DNA of 64,000 bases from positions 62,001 through 126,000 of the forward strand of contig NZ_BAABEY010000020.1 in NCBI RefSeq assembly GCF_039540405.1, read 5' to 3'. The notes under the pieces are model-generated. The model was not told the origin of the DNA. It made no database searches and saw only the letters and a program-made list of their open reading frames with translations. This document shows positions 44,851 through 53,324 of this stretch, in pieces. A program made the translations under genes and the position numbers. The number at the start of each line of letters is the position of its first letter. Position 1 is the stretch's first letter. This stretch comes from Ravibacter arvi. GTDB lineage: Bacteria; Bacteroidota; Bacteroidia; Cytophagales; Spirosomataceae.

Positions 44851-45360
44851 TCAGAGGGTCGGAACAGGCGGCCGGAACAAACGAAAAGGCAACACTACAA
44901 AAACCAGGACCAGCAACGCCAGCGATCCGTAGGACAGCCATTCGAAATCGAAAATATCATAGGTAAACTGCTTGCTATTGACAGTTGCCAACGCAAAAAG
45001 TCCTAACGCAAGAATTACGTTCACCGCACCGACTATGGCAAACAGCCAGGTGCCGAGAAACTCGACCAGTTCGCTTTTATGCTGCGCCCATGCTTCCTTC
45101 TTCGGGATAGGCATTATGCTGACCGGAATGCGGTGCAACTGCTTTTTCATTGCGACAATGAGCACATTGTTCAAAAGAAAAACAGCACAGGCCAGATAGA
45201 ACAATTCCGATTTAGAGAGAAAAAAAGAGCCATTCCCCGCCGCGTCGTAGCTTAGCGCCACTTCTTCGGCGTTGACGGAGTAGGTCCAGATAATGGCAGC
45301 TACCGCCAGCAGCATTGAGCACCATCTCCAGGTTATGGCCGCAAAAGTTGAAATTTTCAT
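44851..45360 (-). CDS. Membrane protein of unknown function
   Basis: A 169-residue protein with four predicted membrane helices (about 8-27, 52-70, 102-124, 143-162). No recognised domain. It is 7 nt upstream of queA on the same strand, which suggests an operon but no functional link is known. Confidence 0.72.
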   Translation of the reverse strand: MKISTFAAITWRWCSMLLAVAAIIWTYSVNAEEVALSYDAAGNGSFFLSKSELFYLACAVFLLNNVLIVAMKKQLHRIPVSIMPIPKKEAWAQHKSELVEFLGTWLFAIVGAVNVILALGLFALATVNSKQFTYDIFDFEWLSYGSLALLVLVFVVLPFRLFRPPVPTL

Positions 45361-45453
45361 GTGATAGACTTAACTCGTCAATTATTTTCGTGACAAAATT
45401 AGGTCTTAAAAACCAAAGAACCGGACGAAAACCACCAAACTTTAATAGGGATG

Positions 45454-45517
45454 AGGTTTGAGGTGTGAGGGATGAGCCCGCTCACACCTGATCCCTCACA
45501 CCTCGCCCCTCAAACCT
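45454..45517. repeat. GAGGTGTGAGGG inverted repeat forming a leader hairpin
   Basis: The left arm (45454-45476, AGGTTTGAGGTGTGAGGGATGAG without the extra block) and the right arm (45481-45517) are reverse complements apart from an insertion of about 7 nt and one of 7 nt in the right arm. The hairpin ends 1 nt before the ATG of the adenosyltransferase gene, so it covers the translation-initiation region. Confidence 0.85.
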
Positions 45518-45518
45518 T

Positions 45519-46067
45519 ATGAAAATCTACACCAAAACCGGCGACAAGGGAATGACTGCGCTGATCGGCGGCGTAAAAATCAGCAAGTCTGATCTCCGGA
45601 TAGCCTCGTATGGCGACGTGGACGAACTTAACGCTTACATCGGATTGCTTAACGACCTGGAGGTCAATGAAAGCAGACGTGCACTTCTGAAAGAAATCCA
45701 GGACCGGCTTTTCACGATCGGGGCAAACCTCGCCCTCGCGCCCGATAAGAGCAGCCGGAAAATACCGGACCTTTCGGAAGACGACGTGTTGCTTCTGGAA
45801 AATACAATTGATGCCATGCAGGAAACCCTCCCGCCCCTCCGCCATTTTGTATTGCCGGGCGGGCATCTATCAGTTTCCTACGGGCACATCGCGCGAACCG
45901 TGTGCCGGCGGGCTGAACGTACAGTTGTACGGCTGATGGAAACCGAAACCGTCGACCCGGTCATCGTACGCTATCTCAACCGGCTATCCGACTTTTTATT
46001 CGTATTAAGCCGCATCATGGGCAGGGAGGTGGGAGCCGGGGAAATCTACTGGGTGCCGCGCCGTTGA
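45519..46067 (+). CDS. Cob(I)yrinic acid a,c-diamide adenosyltransferase (PduO type)
   Basis: A 182-residue PduO-type ATP:cob(I)alamin adenosyltransferase: MKIYTKTGDKGMTALIGG, ASYGDVDELNAYIG, FVLPGGHLSVSYGHIARTVCRRAERTVV and YLNRLSDFLFVLSR are the family signature blocks. It makes adenosylcobalamin from cob(I)alamin and ATP. Its ATG directly follows a hairpin-forming repeat, with no normal ribosome-binding region. Confidence 0.95.
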   Translation: MKIYTKTGDKGMTALIGGVKISKSDLRIASYGDVDELNAYIGLLNDLEVNESRRALLKEIQDRLFTIGANLALAPDKSSRKIPDLSEDDVLLLENTIDAMQETLPPLRHFVLPGGHLSVSYGHIARTVCRRAERTVVRLMETETVDPVIVRYLNRLSDFLFVLSRIMGREVGAGEIYWVPRR

Positions 46068-46169
46068 TTGTTTTGGCGACTTATCAATTCCGAAGGATTA
46101 TTTTTTCTAAATTGCAACCGTCCGCCGGCGGCGATGCACCGGGACAGTAATAATCTAAGAATAGTTGTT

Positions 46170-47237
46170 ATGGCAACGGAAACCACCACATTTGAAATCA
46201 GGAAAACAACACAGTCCCGTATTGCGGAAGTTGATTTTTCCAACCTAGTTTTTGGCAGAAGCTTTTCTGACCACATGCTCGTAGCCAAATATGAAAACGG
46301 CCAGTGGGGCAAAACCGAGATCGTCCCTTACGGGAACTTGTCGCTAAGCCCGGCTACTGCTGCGCTTCACTACGGTCAGACTATTTTTGAAGGTATGAAA
46401 GCCTACAAAAACGACGAAGGCGAGGTGCTCCTTTTCAGGCCATTTGACAACTGGAAGCGTTTTAATCTTTCTGCGCAGAGAATGTGCATGCCCACCGTCC
46501 CGGAAGAAATCTTTATCGGGGGCCTGCAGGAACTCATCCGCCTCGACAGTGACTGGGTGCCGACCGGCGCCGGGCAATCGCTGTATATCCGGCCGTACAT
46601 GTTTTCTGCCGACGAATATATCGGTGTAAAGCCGTCTGACAGTTACTACCTTATCATTTTCACCTGCCCGGTAGGCAACTACTACAGCAAGCCGGTTAAA
46701 GTTCGGGTAGAAACAGAATATATCAGGGCAGCAGAGGGCGGCGTAGGTGCGGCCAAATGTGGCGGAAACTACGGCGGCTCACTTTACCCGGCCAAACTCG
46801 CACAACAGGACGGCTACGATCAACTGATCTGGACAGATGCCAAAGAGCACAAATACATCGAGGAGTCGGGAACGATGAACATCATGTTCGTCATAGACGG
46901 CAAGTTGGTAACCCCGGCAGTATCGTCCAGTATCCTTGACGGCGTAACGAGAAAAAGTATTGTGGCAGTAGCTGAATACTGGAATATCCCGGTTGAAGAG
47001 CGCCGGGTTTCTGTTGCCGAAATCATGGATGCGGTAAAGGCCGGAAAACTGGATGCGGCTTTCGGTGCCGGAACCGCGGCGGTAGTATCACCATTCTCCC
47101 ATATTTCCTTTGAAGGCGTTGACTATGCACTACCCGAGCTCAACGATGCGTCTTTCCCGGTAAGGGTAAAAGAATTCCTCGAAAAACTGCGTACAGGAAA
47201 AACCGAAGATATCTTTGGCTGGACGCTCAAAGTATAA
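46170..47237 (+). CDS. ilvE: Branched-chain amino acid aminotransferase
   Basis: The ATG at 46170 gives a 355-residue protein of the long (eukaryote-like) BCAT type; upstream in-frame codons are not conserved. Conserved features: SPATAALHYGQTIFEGMKAYK, LYIRPYMFSADEYIGVKPS, the PLP lysine Lys196 in GAAKCGGNYGGSLYPAKLA, EESGTMNIMFV and GAGTAAVVSPF. It interconverts Val, Leu and Ile with their keto acids in the cytoplasm. Confidence 0.96.
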   Translation: MATETTTFEIRKTTQSRIAEVDFSNLVFGRSFSDHMLVAKYENGQWGKTEIVPYGNLSLSPATAALHYGQTIFEGMKAYKNDEGEVLLFRPFDNWKRFNLSAQRMCMPTVPEEIFIGGLQELIRLDSDWVPTGAGQSLYIRPYMFSADEYIGVKPSDSYYLIIFTCPVGNYYSKPVKVRVETEYIRAAEGGVGAAKCGGNYGGSLYPAKLAQQDGYDQLIWTDAKEHKYIEESGTMNIMFVIDGKLVTPAVSSSILDGVTRKSIVAVAEYWNIPVEERRVSVAEIMDAVKAGKLDAAFGAGTAAVVSPFSHISFEGVDYALPELNDASFPVRVKEFLEKLRTGKTEDIFGWTLKV

Positions 47238-47245
47238 ATAATACC

Positions 47246-47279
47246 AAGGCGCCCGGGGCTGAGGTCCCCCGGGCGCCTT
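47246..47279. terminator. Bidirectional hairpin between ilvE and the methyltransferase gene
   Basis: A perfect 13-bp inverted repeat (AAGGCGCCCGGGG at 47246-47258 with 47267-47279) with an 8-nt loop lies between two convergent genes. There is no long T-run on either side. Confidence 0.75.
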
Positions 47280-47282
47280 CAA

Positions 47283-48035
47283 CTAATCCTTCTTCAGTAG
47301 GATAAACGCCTCCTCATCTCCCAGCCGGTAAGGCTCTCCATCAATTGCTGAAAAGACTTCCTGAACCGTAAACCCCGCGCCCAGGGCAATCTTCCGCAAC
47401 TCGGATAGCGTATATAAATGCTGTTCGATCGGGTATACAGAAGTTTCTCCTTTTTCCACATAGGTAATACGGGCATGAATTACGCCTTCCAATACGTCGT
47501 ATTCATTCTGCACCAGGTAGTAGATTCGCTCCTCGCCATCCCCCACTTCCATCCAGGCGTTGTCCTGGAAAGCCGGCAGGATACTCTCGGCCAGCATAGA
47601 GGTATGCAGTACCAATCTGCCTCCGGCACTAAGGCTGTCTGCAATTCTGGTAAAAAATACCTTCATATTCTCCCGGTCGAAGAAACTCAGGCTATTGCCC
47701 ATGCAGTAAGCCGCGTCCATTTTTTTCGGCGGCAATACCGCTTCCAGGAAGTCGGCGCACAGCACCTGTATCCCCAGGTTTTCTTCCCGTGAGGTAACCG
47801 TCAGCTCTTCGCAATATTCCCGGGATATATCCACACACCAAAGTTCCGCACCCTTTCCTGCCAGCTGGATCGCATGGCGGCCATAGCCGGAAAACACATC
47901 CAAAACTGCATTTCCGGTTTCCAACTCGAGCACATCCCATAGGAATTCAGCTTCAAACTCCGTCTGTTCCTCGCTTTGCCCCAATTTCCAGGCACGCTGC
48001 GGAACTCCCTCAAAAAAAGTATGGTACCAGGCCAC
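47283..48035 (-). CDS. Class I SAM-dependent methyltransferase
   Basis: Starts with GTG at 48035, directly after which MAWYHTFFEGVPQRAWKLGQ follows; there is no in-frame ATG earlier than a stop. The 250-residue protein has a Rossmann methyltransferase fold: motif I VLDVFSGYGRHAIQLA, motif II LWCVDIS, motif IV DAAYCMGNSLSFF. The target is unknown; related proteins are described only as small-molecule methyltransferases. Confidence 0.85.
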   Translation of the reverse strand: MAWYHTFFEGVPQRAWKLGQSEEQTEFEAEFLWDVLELETGNAVLDVFSGYGRHAIQLAGKGAELWCVDISREYCEELTVTSREENLGIQVLCADFLEAVLPPKKMDAAYCMGNSLSFFDRENMKVFFTRIADSLSAGGRLVLHTSMLAESILPAFQDNAWMEVGDGEERIYYLVQNEYDVLEGVIHARITYVEKGETSVYPIEQHLYTLSELRKIALGAGFTVQEVFSAIDGEPYRLGDEEAFILLKKD

Positions 48036-48126
48036 TATCTCGTCATAATTAGTTTATACCTTCCTTAATTCCCCATCCGGTCGGACAAGAAAAAGCGAAA
48101 GTACGCAAAACTTGAGTCCCGCCGGC

Positions 48127-48942
48127 CTAAACAACGAGATTGCCGGTATCATTCTTTTCAACCCTGTCGCCGACTGCGGCCTTGATTACCCCGAGGTCGG
48201 CACTCAGACGTTGCTTGAAAAGCGCAATATCAAAACTGTGGACAATAATATTGGCTCCCTCGTTCACCCATTTCACCTGGCGCTCCGGTTCCAGCGAAAA
48301 ATGAATCCCTATGTGCAGGCCGCGCGCCCGCGTTTTGGTGATGATCGTCCGGACGGCCGCCTCAAATTCGGGGTGGTCATATTGCTCCGGCACGCCGAGA
48401 CTGACCGACAGATCGTGCGGACCGATGAATACGCCATCCAGGCCGGGCACGGACAAAAGCTCATCCAGGGCCTCAATAGCGGGCACACTCTCGATATTGG
48501 CAATAAAGAGGTTACCCCTGTTGTATTTTTTTACATAGGTTTCCAGCTCGGGAGTGAGCGGCTCCCGCCCTTCGAGGGCCGCCTCCAACTTCTTGCCCTT
48601 TAGCGGACGATACTTGGTAGCGCCTACCAGGTCACGAAACTCCGAAACCGATTCCAGGTAAGGTGCCACCACGCCTATTGCTCCTCCGTCAATTACCTGG
48701 CAAGCCAGGAAAGGATCCGGTTTGGTAATTCTTACAATTGGCGTAACGCCCAAGGCGGTATATACCTGGCAAAGCTGTGACAAGGGCGCCCGGTCCAGCG
48801 GGATATGCTCGGTGTCAATGAAAACAAAATCAACACCGGTTCCCGCTACTGCCTGCGGCCACGACGGAATAGAAGTAGTGACACAGGTTCCGTATACCCG
48901 CTCGCCGGATTCCAGCTTACTTAACAAATGATTTCTATCCAT
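48127..48942 (-). CDS. HpcH/HpaI aldolase family protein
   Basis: A 271-residue TIM-barrel enzyme of the HpcH/HpaI aldolase/citrate-lyase family: FVFIDTEHIPLDRA, PIVRITKPDPFLACQVIDGGAIGVVAPYLES, ANIESVPAIEALDELLSVPGLDGVFIGPHDLSVSLG with the metal-binding Glu and Asp. The family cleaves or forms 2-keto-4-hydroxy acids, such as 2-keto-3-deoxy sugar acids. It fits the sugar-acid context of the neighbouring glycosidase gene on the same strand, about 70 nt upstream of which a leader repeat lies. Confidence 0.9.
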   Translation of the reverse strand: MDRNHLLSKLESGERVYGTCVTTSIPSWPQAVAGTGVDFVFIDTEHIPLDRAPLSQLCQVYTALGVTPIVRITKPDPFLACQVIDGGAIGVVAPYLESVSEFRDLVGATKYRPLKGKKLEAALEGREPLTPELETYVKKYNRGNLFIANIESVPAIEALDELLSVPGLDGVFIGPHDLSVSLGVPEQYDHPEFEAAVRTIITKTRARGLHIGIHFSLEPERQVKWVNEGANIIVHSFDIALFKQRLSADLGVIKAAVGDRVEKNDTGNLVV

Positions 48943-48965
48943 ATTCTGTTTAAAGTGACATTTTT

Positions 48966-49003
48966 AGGGGTGAGGTATGAGGGGTGAGGTATGAGGGGTG
49001 AGG
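48966..49003. repeat. 14-bp tandem AGGGGTGAGGTATG leader repeat
   Basis: Two exact copies (48966-48979, 48980-48993) and a 10-bp partial (48994-49003). In the sense of the aldolase gene it is a pyrimidine-rich tract starting 23 nt before the ATG. Confidence 0.85.
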
Positions 49004-49012
49004 CGCGCCGGG

Positions 49013-51454
49013 CTAATTGGTTTTCAAAAGCCATATTTCGGCTACCTGGACACCCCGTTCCGCTGTTTCGCACGTCCAGGTGAATTCCGCTTTTCCGTCG
49101 CGGGTTACTTCGGCCGGTATGTCAAATTCGTAAACGGGCTGTTCGCCTACTTTTATCGCGTCATGAATCCGGACACCGCCGTCGCCTACCAACTTTATGT
49201 GAGACTTGAACCGCCCCGTGTAAACCACCCGCATGCGGTAGCGGGCATTTTTCTCCAGGTTATCATACCGGACCTTGAGCGGGTTATCATAAAGCACCTC
49301 AATCTGGTTGTTCCAATTTGCCGGAACCAGGGGCACCCTGGCCCCGATTTCCGGGATGGTCTTGTACCATTCAGTCCCCGGCAGGCTCAGCCCGAAACCT
49401 GTTCGGGGCGAGCGCAAACTTCCCGGGTCTTCCGCCCAGGAGGCATTGGCTACAATCCTGTGCCGGCTTTCCGGGCTCGCCAGGTGGTCGTAGAAGCCGC
49501 CGGGACCGGGATCTGTCCTTGCCGTCAGCAGCCTGATCTCTTTCAATTTTGCTTCGGCCTGGGAAAGGGCAGAAATTCTTTCAAGTTGCGCAAGCAGCCA
49601 AGGGGCGTCGTTCAACGGGAACTGGATATTATCAATAAAATTCCCTCTTCCCGGCATTGCCCCATGTTTTGAAACGGTCAGCTGAGCGCCGATGCTCCGG
49701 TAAAGAGAGTCCGCCAGATCAAAACATCTTTTTCTTAACTCCGGCCGGACCGGCGATTTCCATGCGGATTCAAGAATCGCGGCAGCTTCGGTGACCGCAC
49801 GGTCGACATCACCGCGGGTGGCGCCTTCGAGCTTTTCAATGGCCCGCCGTTGCAGTTCGGTTTCATAAACCAGTCGCTCTGCGGTATAATGATCGAAATA
49901 AGCCCGGATTAACCCCATTTGGAACCTTGCCTGCGCCAATGTCCGGTTATCGGCCTCTTTCTCCATAGCCTGCCACTGCCTGAAAGTCTGTGCGACAGTT
50001 ACCTTCCCGAGCAGGTTTCCACGACTGTTTTCTTCAAGGCCTTTCAAGCCTTCAGCACCTCTGTAAGCAAACTGAGGGCCGAAAAAAAGACGTGAATAAT
50101 CCATAAGGGTCTCGGTTACATCCGTTTTCGGATCCCAATCCTGGTCGCTCCAGATAAATTTATTCAGGTCGTCATTAGTACCCTCCGAATAACTGATACT
50201 GCCTGTGCAATACGGTGCCACTGCATTATGGAAATGTTTTTGGTCATAAGGACGGGGATTGACCGCTTCGCGGCCCAACGTAACCGCCCATGCTTTGTCC
50301 CAGTCGGGTACCGGGTACTGGCAGGCAAGCGAATGGGTAATGTCCGGATAGTTCCTGATGGGAATACCCGGTTTGACACGCGCCCTGATTTCTTCGATAG
50401 GAACCTTCACCCAGGGACCGAATACGATTCCGCCCAACCACGGATACCCCTTATTGACATGATCAAAAAACGCATCAAACCAGGGTTTGTCGGGCCTGAA
50501 CGACTGCGGCGAAATCCATATCTTCGCCTCCGGGTGATATTTCTGCAGCGCGACGGCCACCTGTCCCATCCATTTGAAAAGCTCATCCGGCTCCAAATCA
50601 CCGGGATCGCCGCCGGGCGCAAAAAGTGCGTTTAATTTGGAAACCGATCTGAATACCTCTTCTCTCTCGGCCAGGCCCTTCCGGATCGTTTCGGGATCGC
50701 TGTAATTCTTTTCCAGGTTCGGGTACCACATCCAGACATCCAATCCGTACGATTGGGAAATCCTGGATTGCTCTTTCACCATTTCAAGGGCCGGCACCTT
50801 CATGTGACGGCTGGTGGCATCGTCATCGGTATTGGGCGGCAGTATCTCTATGCTGTTGGCGCCGAAAAGAGCCAGCTCCCGGATATATTGGTCAAACTGC
50901 GCGACTGTGAACGCGTCGTAAGAATTCGTTTTCGGGCGGTATCCCAACTGGTGGCCGCGAATGGGATAAGCCGGGCTTGTTGCCAGCGCGAATCCCGCAT
51001 CCGGGAAAATAACCTTACCACCCGACAGCTCAGCCTTCCTGAGAAACCGTCCTACGCCGTACAGCAATCCGCGCGCGTCTTTTCCGACGATCACGACGGT
51101 CTTCAGCTCCCGGTTGGCAAATAGCTTGAAACCGTCTTTCCGGATTTCAGGCAATGCGGCATATTGCGCCTGAAACGGCTTCGGAAGTGATGATACATTC
51201 TCCTCCAACGCCAGGATGACCAGGTTGTCGCCTTTGGCTGAAACCTTACTGACCGAACGAAACGTCAGGCCCGTCCGGGCAGACACTTCCTCCACCAGCA
51301 CCTGCCGGGCACGCGCCGGGAGCGGCCCTTCGGGTGCTGACAGGTATAGTTTCGCCTGGGAGAGGTCAAGCTGCGCCAGCGTGGGAACAGTCGTAAGGAG
51401 CAGGAAAAGAAATACACGTCCCGCCAGCGTGGCAAAAGATTGAAGCCGTACCAT
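49013..51454 (-). CDS. Exported glycoside hydrolase with GH20-type zincin-like N-domain
   Basis: An 813-residue exported protein (signal about 1-27, LAQ). Residues about 30-155 look like the zincin-like alpha/beta domain that precedes the barrel in GH20, GH67 and GH84 enzymes (VVIVGKDARGLLYGVGRFLRK). A TIM barrel follows (RGHQLGYRPKTNSYDAFTVAQFDQYIRELALFGANSIEILPP, WMWYPNLEKN, LFAPGGDPGDLEPDELFKWM, IWISPQSFRPDKPW), then a helical part (about 520-640) and a C-terminal beta domain (to 813). The exact GH family could not be assigned; acid residues around PGGDPGD are catalytic candidates. It is upstream of the aldolase and next to the SusC/SusD genes. Confidence 0.75.
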   Translation of the reverse strand: MVRLQSFATLAGRVFLFLLLTTVPTLAQLDLSQAKLYLSAPEGPLPARARQVLVEEVSARTGLTFRSVSKVSAKGDNLVILALEENVSSLPKPFQAQYAALPEIRKDGFKLFANRELKTVVIVGKDARGLLYGVGRFLRKAELSGGKVIFPDAGFALATSPAYPIRGHQLGYRPKTNSYDAFTVAQFDQYIRELALFGANSIEILPPNTDDDATSRHMKVPALEMVKEQSRISQSYGLDVWMWYPNLEKNYSDPETIRKGLAEREEVFRSVSKLNALFAPGGDPGDLEPDELFKWMGQVAVALQKYHPEAKIWISPQSFRPDKPWFDAFFDHVNKGYPWLGGIVFGPWVKVPIEEIRARVKPGIPIRNYPDITHSLACQYPVPDWDKAWAVTLGREAVNPRPYDQKHFHNAVAPYCTGSISYSEGTNDDLNKFIWSDQDWDPKTDVTETLMDYSRLFFGPQFAYRGAEGLKGLEENSRGNLLGKVTVAQTFRQWQAMEKEADNRTLAQARFQMGLIRAYFDHYTAERLVYETELQRRAIEKLEGATRGDVDRAVTEAAAILESAWKSPVRPELRKRCFDLADSLYRSIGAQLTVSKHGAMPGRGNFIDNIQFPLNDAPWLLAQLERISALSQAEAKLKEIRLLTARTDPGPGGFYDHLASPESRHRIVANASWAEDPGSLRSPRTGFGLSLPGTEWYKTIPEIGARVPLVPANWNNQIEVLYDNPLKVRYDNLEKNARYRMRVVYTGRFKSHIKLVGDGGVRIHDAIKVGEQPVYEFDIPAEVTRDGKAEFTWTCETAERGVQVAEIWLLKTN

Positions 51455-51569
51455 GAATACTGCAATTCGTATGGGGATTTTATTTAATTACGCCAGTTGC
51501 CGCAGGAAAAGACTAGTTCCGCCGCGGCAATTTTCGTTTTTTCTGTTTGGGAAACCCGCCCGTCTAAAA

Positions 51570-51612
51570 GTATACCGGGCCGCCGCCCAGATCAGGCAGC
51601 AGCTCGGTATAC
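51570..51612 (-). terminator. Terminator of the susC-susD operon
   Basis: GTATACCG (from 51570) and CGGTATAC (to 51612) close a long imperfect stem with a central CAGATCAG; on the minus strand TTTT follows. It lies 27 nt past the SusD stop. Confidence 0.75.
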
Positions 51613-51638
51613 CAATGACCATTGAATCGGAGAAAAGA

Positions 51639-53312
51639 CTACCAGGGCTTGGAAGTGCCCTGCAACAGCCACATTTTGGCGTAGTGGTGATCTTTGCTCT
51701 GTCCCGACGGTATAAATGATGTGCTTCCAAGCCTGGAAACCGCAGCATCATAATTGACCAGATATTTAGGGTCCAGGCTTGGAGAAGGATAAATGTAGCG
51801 TACCGGGATAGCGTCACCGTATTGGGCTACAACACCCGCTTTAAGTGCAGGATAACCGGTGCGTCTCCAATCAAACCACGATTCGACGCCAAACCAGGAA
51901 GAAATCCACTTCTGCTCCATAATCCGCTCCAGCTTATTGCCGGCAGGCGCATAGGCCACCGAAGGTTGGGCGTAGTAAGCGTCGAAGTTAAATGCGTTGC
52001 TTTCAAAAACCCCCATTTTCGTCATCGCCGCCCTGATCGCATTCTTATAGTGCAACTCCGCGTCTGTGATGCCAAAATCGCCTCTCTGCGCTGCCTCTGC
52101 CAGCAAAAACTCAACTTCCGCATAGGTCATGAGGTTCATAGGAACCAGTGGGTCCGCATTTTTCCGGTACCGTTCGTGCAGGAATGAGATGTAAGGGTTT
52201 CTTTCGTTGTGGTAGGCGGTATTGTCGCTTCCCTTGTTGTACGAAATGGCCTGTGTGATAGGTAGTCCCACGGGCAGCCCTACATAAAGCGAGGTATCGG
52301 CGCTTTTGTCATCGGCAGGAACCAGCGTGACCGAGTAATTTTCACCGAACAGGTTGGTAACCGTAACCACCGTTTCCCTGGTCACACTGCGGTCCCATTT
52401 TCTTTGTACCGGTTGAATAACCCGGTGCAGGCGCGGATCTTTGAGTGCGAGCAGCTTATCTACAAATGGCTTACCGGGCTTCAGCAGGAAATTGGGGTTC
52501 GAGCTGTTCATGGGTCCTCCTTTGGCCGAGTTATCCTTCTCGGTGCCGAGAAACGCGATCGTTGCATCGTCGCCATTGGCTGCAAAAGCCTGGTCGGCTG
52601 CTGCCTTGAATTCAGCCACTATGTCTACGCCCATTGCACTCATTTCACCTTTCTTTTCCGAAAGCCGCATGGCATACCGCAGGCGCAGCGCGTTGGTAAA
52701 TTTCTTCCATTTCGCTGCATTGCCTTTGAACATCACATCGGCGGTAGGCTGTATGGCGTCTTTGGCTTCAAGGGCCGATAAAAGCGCATCCGCCTGCTTG
52801 AGGTCGGTCATTATTCCCTTGTAAACATCAGCCTGGTTGTCATACTTTGGGAAAAATGTCCCTGCCTTCGCCTGAAGTGATTCCGAATAGGGAATGTCCC
52901 CGTACAAGTCAGTCAGCAGGCCATACAGGTAGGACTTCATCACGAGCGCTACGCTCTGGAAGAATTTGTTGTTCTCACGCACACCCGCTTCATATACCAG
53001 CTGGTTGTTCCGGAGAATGTCGAAATAACCTCTCCAGTCGTCCTGGGTCCAGGCGTATTGGTTGACCACAGCAGCATTTTCATTGGTACCCACCTGCATG
53101 TATTGCATGGCTGCACCGATTTTGGAACCGTCATTCCCCAGGTTGAATACCAGCTTGCCGGTATTGGTCAACACATACGTCAGGATGAAGTTGGGCGATA
53201 CCTCCGTCGGGTTGTTCGGGTTTTTATTTCTCTCTGTCAGATCTTCGCAGGACGAAAGGGTCAACCCCAGCAAAACAGTCAGTGCGAACAAAATATAACT
53301 GGATGATTTCAT
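51639..53312 (-). CDS. SusD/RagB-like glycan-binding lipoprotein
   Basis: The ATG at 53312 starts a lipoprotein signal (LLGLTLSSCEDL, Cys22). The 557-residue protein matches the SusD-like group 2 of Bacteroidota (NPNNPTEVSPNFILTYVL, WRGYFDILRNNQLVYEAG, YLYGLLTDLYGDIPYSES, RLRYAMRLSEK, EVEFLLAEAA, WFDWRRTGYPAL). It sits on the cell surface and caps the SusC channel. The SusC gene ends 12 nt upstream of it, so they form one operon. Confidence 0.93.
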   Translation of the reverse strand: MKSSSYILFALTVLLGLTLSSCEDLTERNKNPNNPTEVSPNFILTYVLTNTGKLVFNLGNDGSKIGAAMQYMQVGTNENAAVVNQYAWTQDDWRGYFDILRNNQLVYEAGVRENNKFFQSVALVMKSYLYGLLTDLYGDIPYSESLQAKAGTFFPKYDNQADVYKGIMTDLKQADALLSALEAKDAIQPTADVMFKGNAAKWKKFTNALRLRYAMRLSEKKGEMSAMGVDIVAEFKAAADQAFAANGDDATIAFLGTEKDNSAKGGPMNSSNPNFLLKPGKPFVDKLLALKDPRLHRVIQPVQRKWDRSVTRETVVTVTNLFGENYSVTLVPADDKSADTSLYVGLPVGLPITQAISYNKGSDNTAYHNERNPYISFLHERYRKNADPLVPMNLMTYAEVEFLLAEAAQRGDFGITDAELHYKNAIRAAMTKMGVFESNAFNFDAYYAQPSVAYAPAGNKLERIMEQKWISSWFGVESWFDWRRTGYPALKAGVVAQYGDAIPVRYIYPSPSLDPKYLVNYDAAVSRLGSTSFIPSGQSKDHHYAKMWLLQGTSKPW

Positions 53313-53324
53313 AATCAAGGGGTA

